Shown here: one piece after another, positions 63,097-64,000 of the stretch
How positions within the stretch are numbered: the first letter of the stretch is position 1
How the letters are laid out: every line of letters starts with the position of its first letter
Assembly (NCBI GenBank): GCA_000469685.2
Contig: LS997562.1
Location: forward strand, 44,892,869-44,956,868
From: Haemonchus contortus
Taxonomy: Eukaryota > Nematoda > Chromadorea > Rhabditida > Trichostrongylidae
Reading direction: 5' to 3'
DNA: 64,000 bases
Program-made: the position numbers and the translations under genes
Notes under the pieces: generated by a model
Told to the model about the DNA's origin: nothing
Databases searched by the model: none
Seen by the model: only the letters and a program-made list of their open reading frames with translations

Positions 63097-63640
63097 GTGA
63101 GTCGACGTTGTTCGAAAATGTGAATGTTTGTGGGGTGATTCCCAAGAGTCGTTCAACTCGATTTAATGAATCCAGCATAACGGCTACGCAATTTCCCGCT
63201 CAGAGCTGCTGATTGTTGTTGCTATGGTACAGGCTGTTGAATCAGTTCATAATACAAGTACATATGTAGTAGAGGTGCCGCATGAAAAGATAATTGCCAC
63301 TGAAAACTTGGGAGATAAAAATAATATCCATGTAAGCTATTTGAGAAAAGCTTCAGAAAGCTGCACACTGGATAACTGAATAGTTGCTTTAATAGAAGTT
63401 CGACAATTTTGTATTACTTTTGAAGGTCATTATTTATTTAATCACTTGACTACTCACTAGTTCATATTATCTGGAAGTTTCGTCACATTCATTGAAAAAG
63501 GAATGATAAAAACAGATAAAAAGTACATGTTAAGGAAAGATGGGAGGAAAAAAGTTTTTTTTCCATAATGAATGATCAGCTACGTCGAATTGGTAAACCA
63601 TAAGCAACGTTTAAAATAGGCTAGGCAAAAAATTAAAATA

Positions 63641-64000
63641 TTAGGGTGTCCCAAAAGTTTTGAGAAAATTTATTTGGTTTGTTCAACACAAAAATACTAC
63701 AATAAAAAGGTGAGATCTGTAATCGAGATAGTGGCCCTCTTTAGCCACGGCGTCCCTCCATCGACTGGGCAGAGCACTGATGCCATTCATCCAGAAAGAA
63801 GAAGGGCGTGAAGCGATCCATTCATCCACTGCATGTTTGACCTCCTGACGATTGTTGAATTTTTTCCCTTTCGTGTAGGCCTCCAGGCTTCTGAAAGCAT
63901 GGTAGTCACAAGGACTAAGATCAAGTGAATATGGGGGGTGGGGCAGCCAGGTAATCCCAAGCCTTTCCAGCTCCTCAGCCGTCGACCTAGCATGATGTGG
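63641..64000 (-). mobile_element. mariner transposon, 3' end, cut by the window edge
   Basis: The left terminal repeat begins TTAGGGTGTCCCAAAAGTTT at 63641, next to a TA as expected for mariner insertion. The transposase reads inward from the right. The other end lies beyond 64000. It resembles hookworm 'bandit'-type mariner elements by recollection only; subfamily unverified. Confidence 0.8.
63683..64000 (-). CDS. mariner transposase, C-terminal part (partial)
   Basis: 105 codons open to the window edge, with the stop TGA at 63683-63685. It shows the final catalytic block of D,D34D transposases, WLPHPPYSLDLSPCDYHAF, including the last Asp in CDYH. It then has GKKFNNRQEVKHAVDEWIAS and ends with a short hydrophobic tail. 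The usual Y-S-P-D-L reads YSLDL, a single change next to the catalytic pocket. No stops or frameshifts occur in the visible part. The enzyme cuts and pastes its element at TA sites. The first two catalytic Asp residues are outside the window, so activity cannot be judged. Confidence 0.85.
   Translation of the reverse strand, partial: PHHARSTAEELERLGITWLPHPPYSLDLSPCDYHAFRSLEAYTKGKKFNNRQEVKHAVDEWIASRPSSFWMNGISALPSRWRDAVAKEGHYLDYRSHLFIVVFLC

Noticed and set aside
1..64000. Spliced-leader RNA genes, 5S rRNA, CRISPR arrays
   Set aside because: No match to the SL1 core, 5S boxes or spaced direct repeats was seen on either strand.

Overview
The window reads as genomic DNA of a strongylid, hookworm-like nematode. 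The evidence is: many small exons with GT..AG introns; TTTTCAG-type 3' splice sites a few bases before ATGs, as expected for spliced-leader trans-splicing; a nematode-type glutathione S-transferase (GST); an SLC6 (Na+/Cl- neurotransmitter symporter) gene split into 15 exons; a mariner transposase; and tRNA-derived short repeats. I see no bacterial operons, ribosome-binding sites or CRISPR arrays. The genus is inference.

Layout. 143-787 (+): single-exon gene joining a beta-grasp (ubiquitin-like or PB1-like) domain to SR-rich and RGG-rich tails, with its own TATA-like box and poly(A) signal. 2782-9268 (-): five-exon GST-fold gene (210 aa) that has lost the usual glutathione-contact residues. 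9.3-44 kb: mostly non-coding or unresolved, with dispersed repeats, hairpins and several candidate exons or small genes of low to moderate confidence. The best of these are 33931-34484 (+, small secreted or membrane-anchored peptide), 36130-36241 (-) and 42412-42576 (-). 44019-51149 (+): complete 15-exon SLC6 family gene (618 aa) with most of its ion and substrate residues replaced. 51-59 kb: 3'UTR, an inverted repeat pair carrying a nested palindrome, and unassigned minus-strand open frames. 59737-63096 (+): candidate secreted protein with a signal peptide split over two exons and a von Willebrand A-like segment further on; the exon joins are tentative. 63641-64000 (-): 3' end of a mariner element that runs out of the window.

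The two best gene models (GST and SLC6) rest on hand-checked splice sites with every phase consistent. Both keep the fold of their family while losing its catalytic or transport signature, so a binding or regulatory role is more likely than the textbook reaction; that is inference. The genes run in mixed orientation with kilobase gaps and do not look like an operon.
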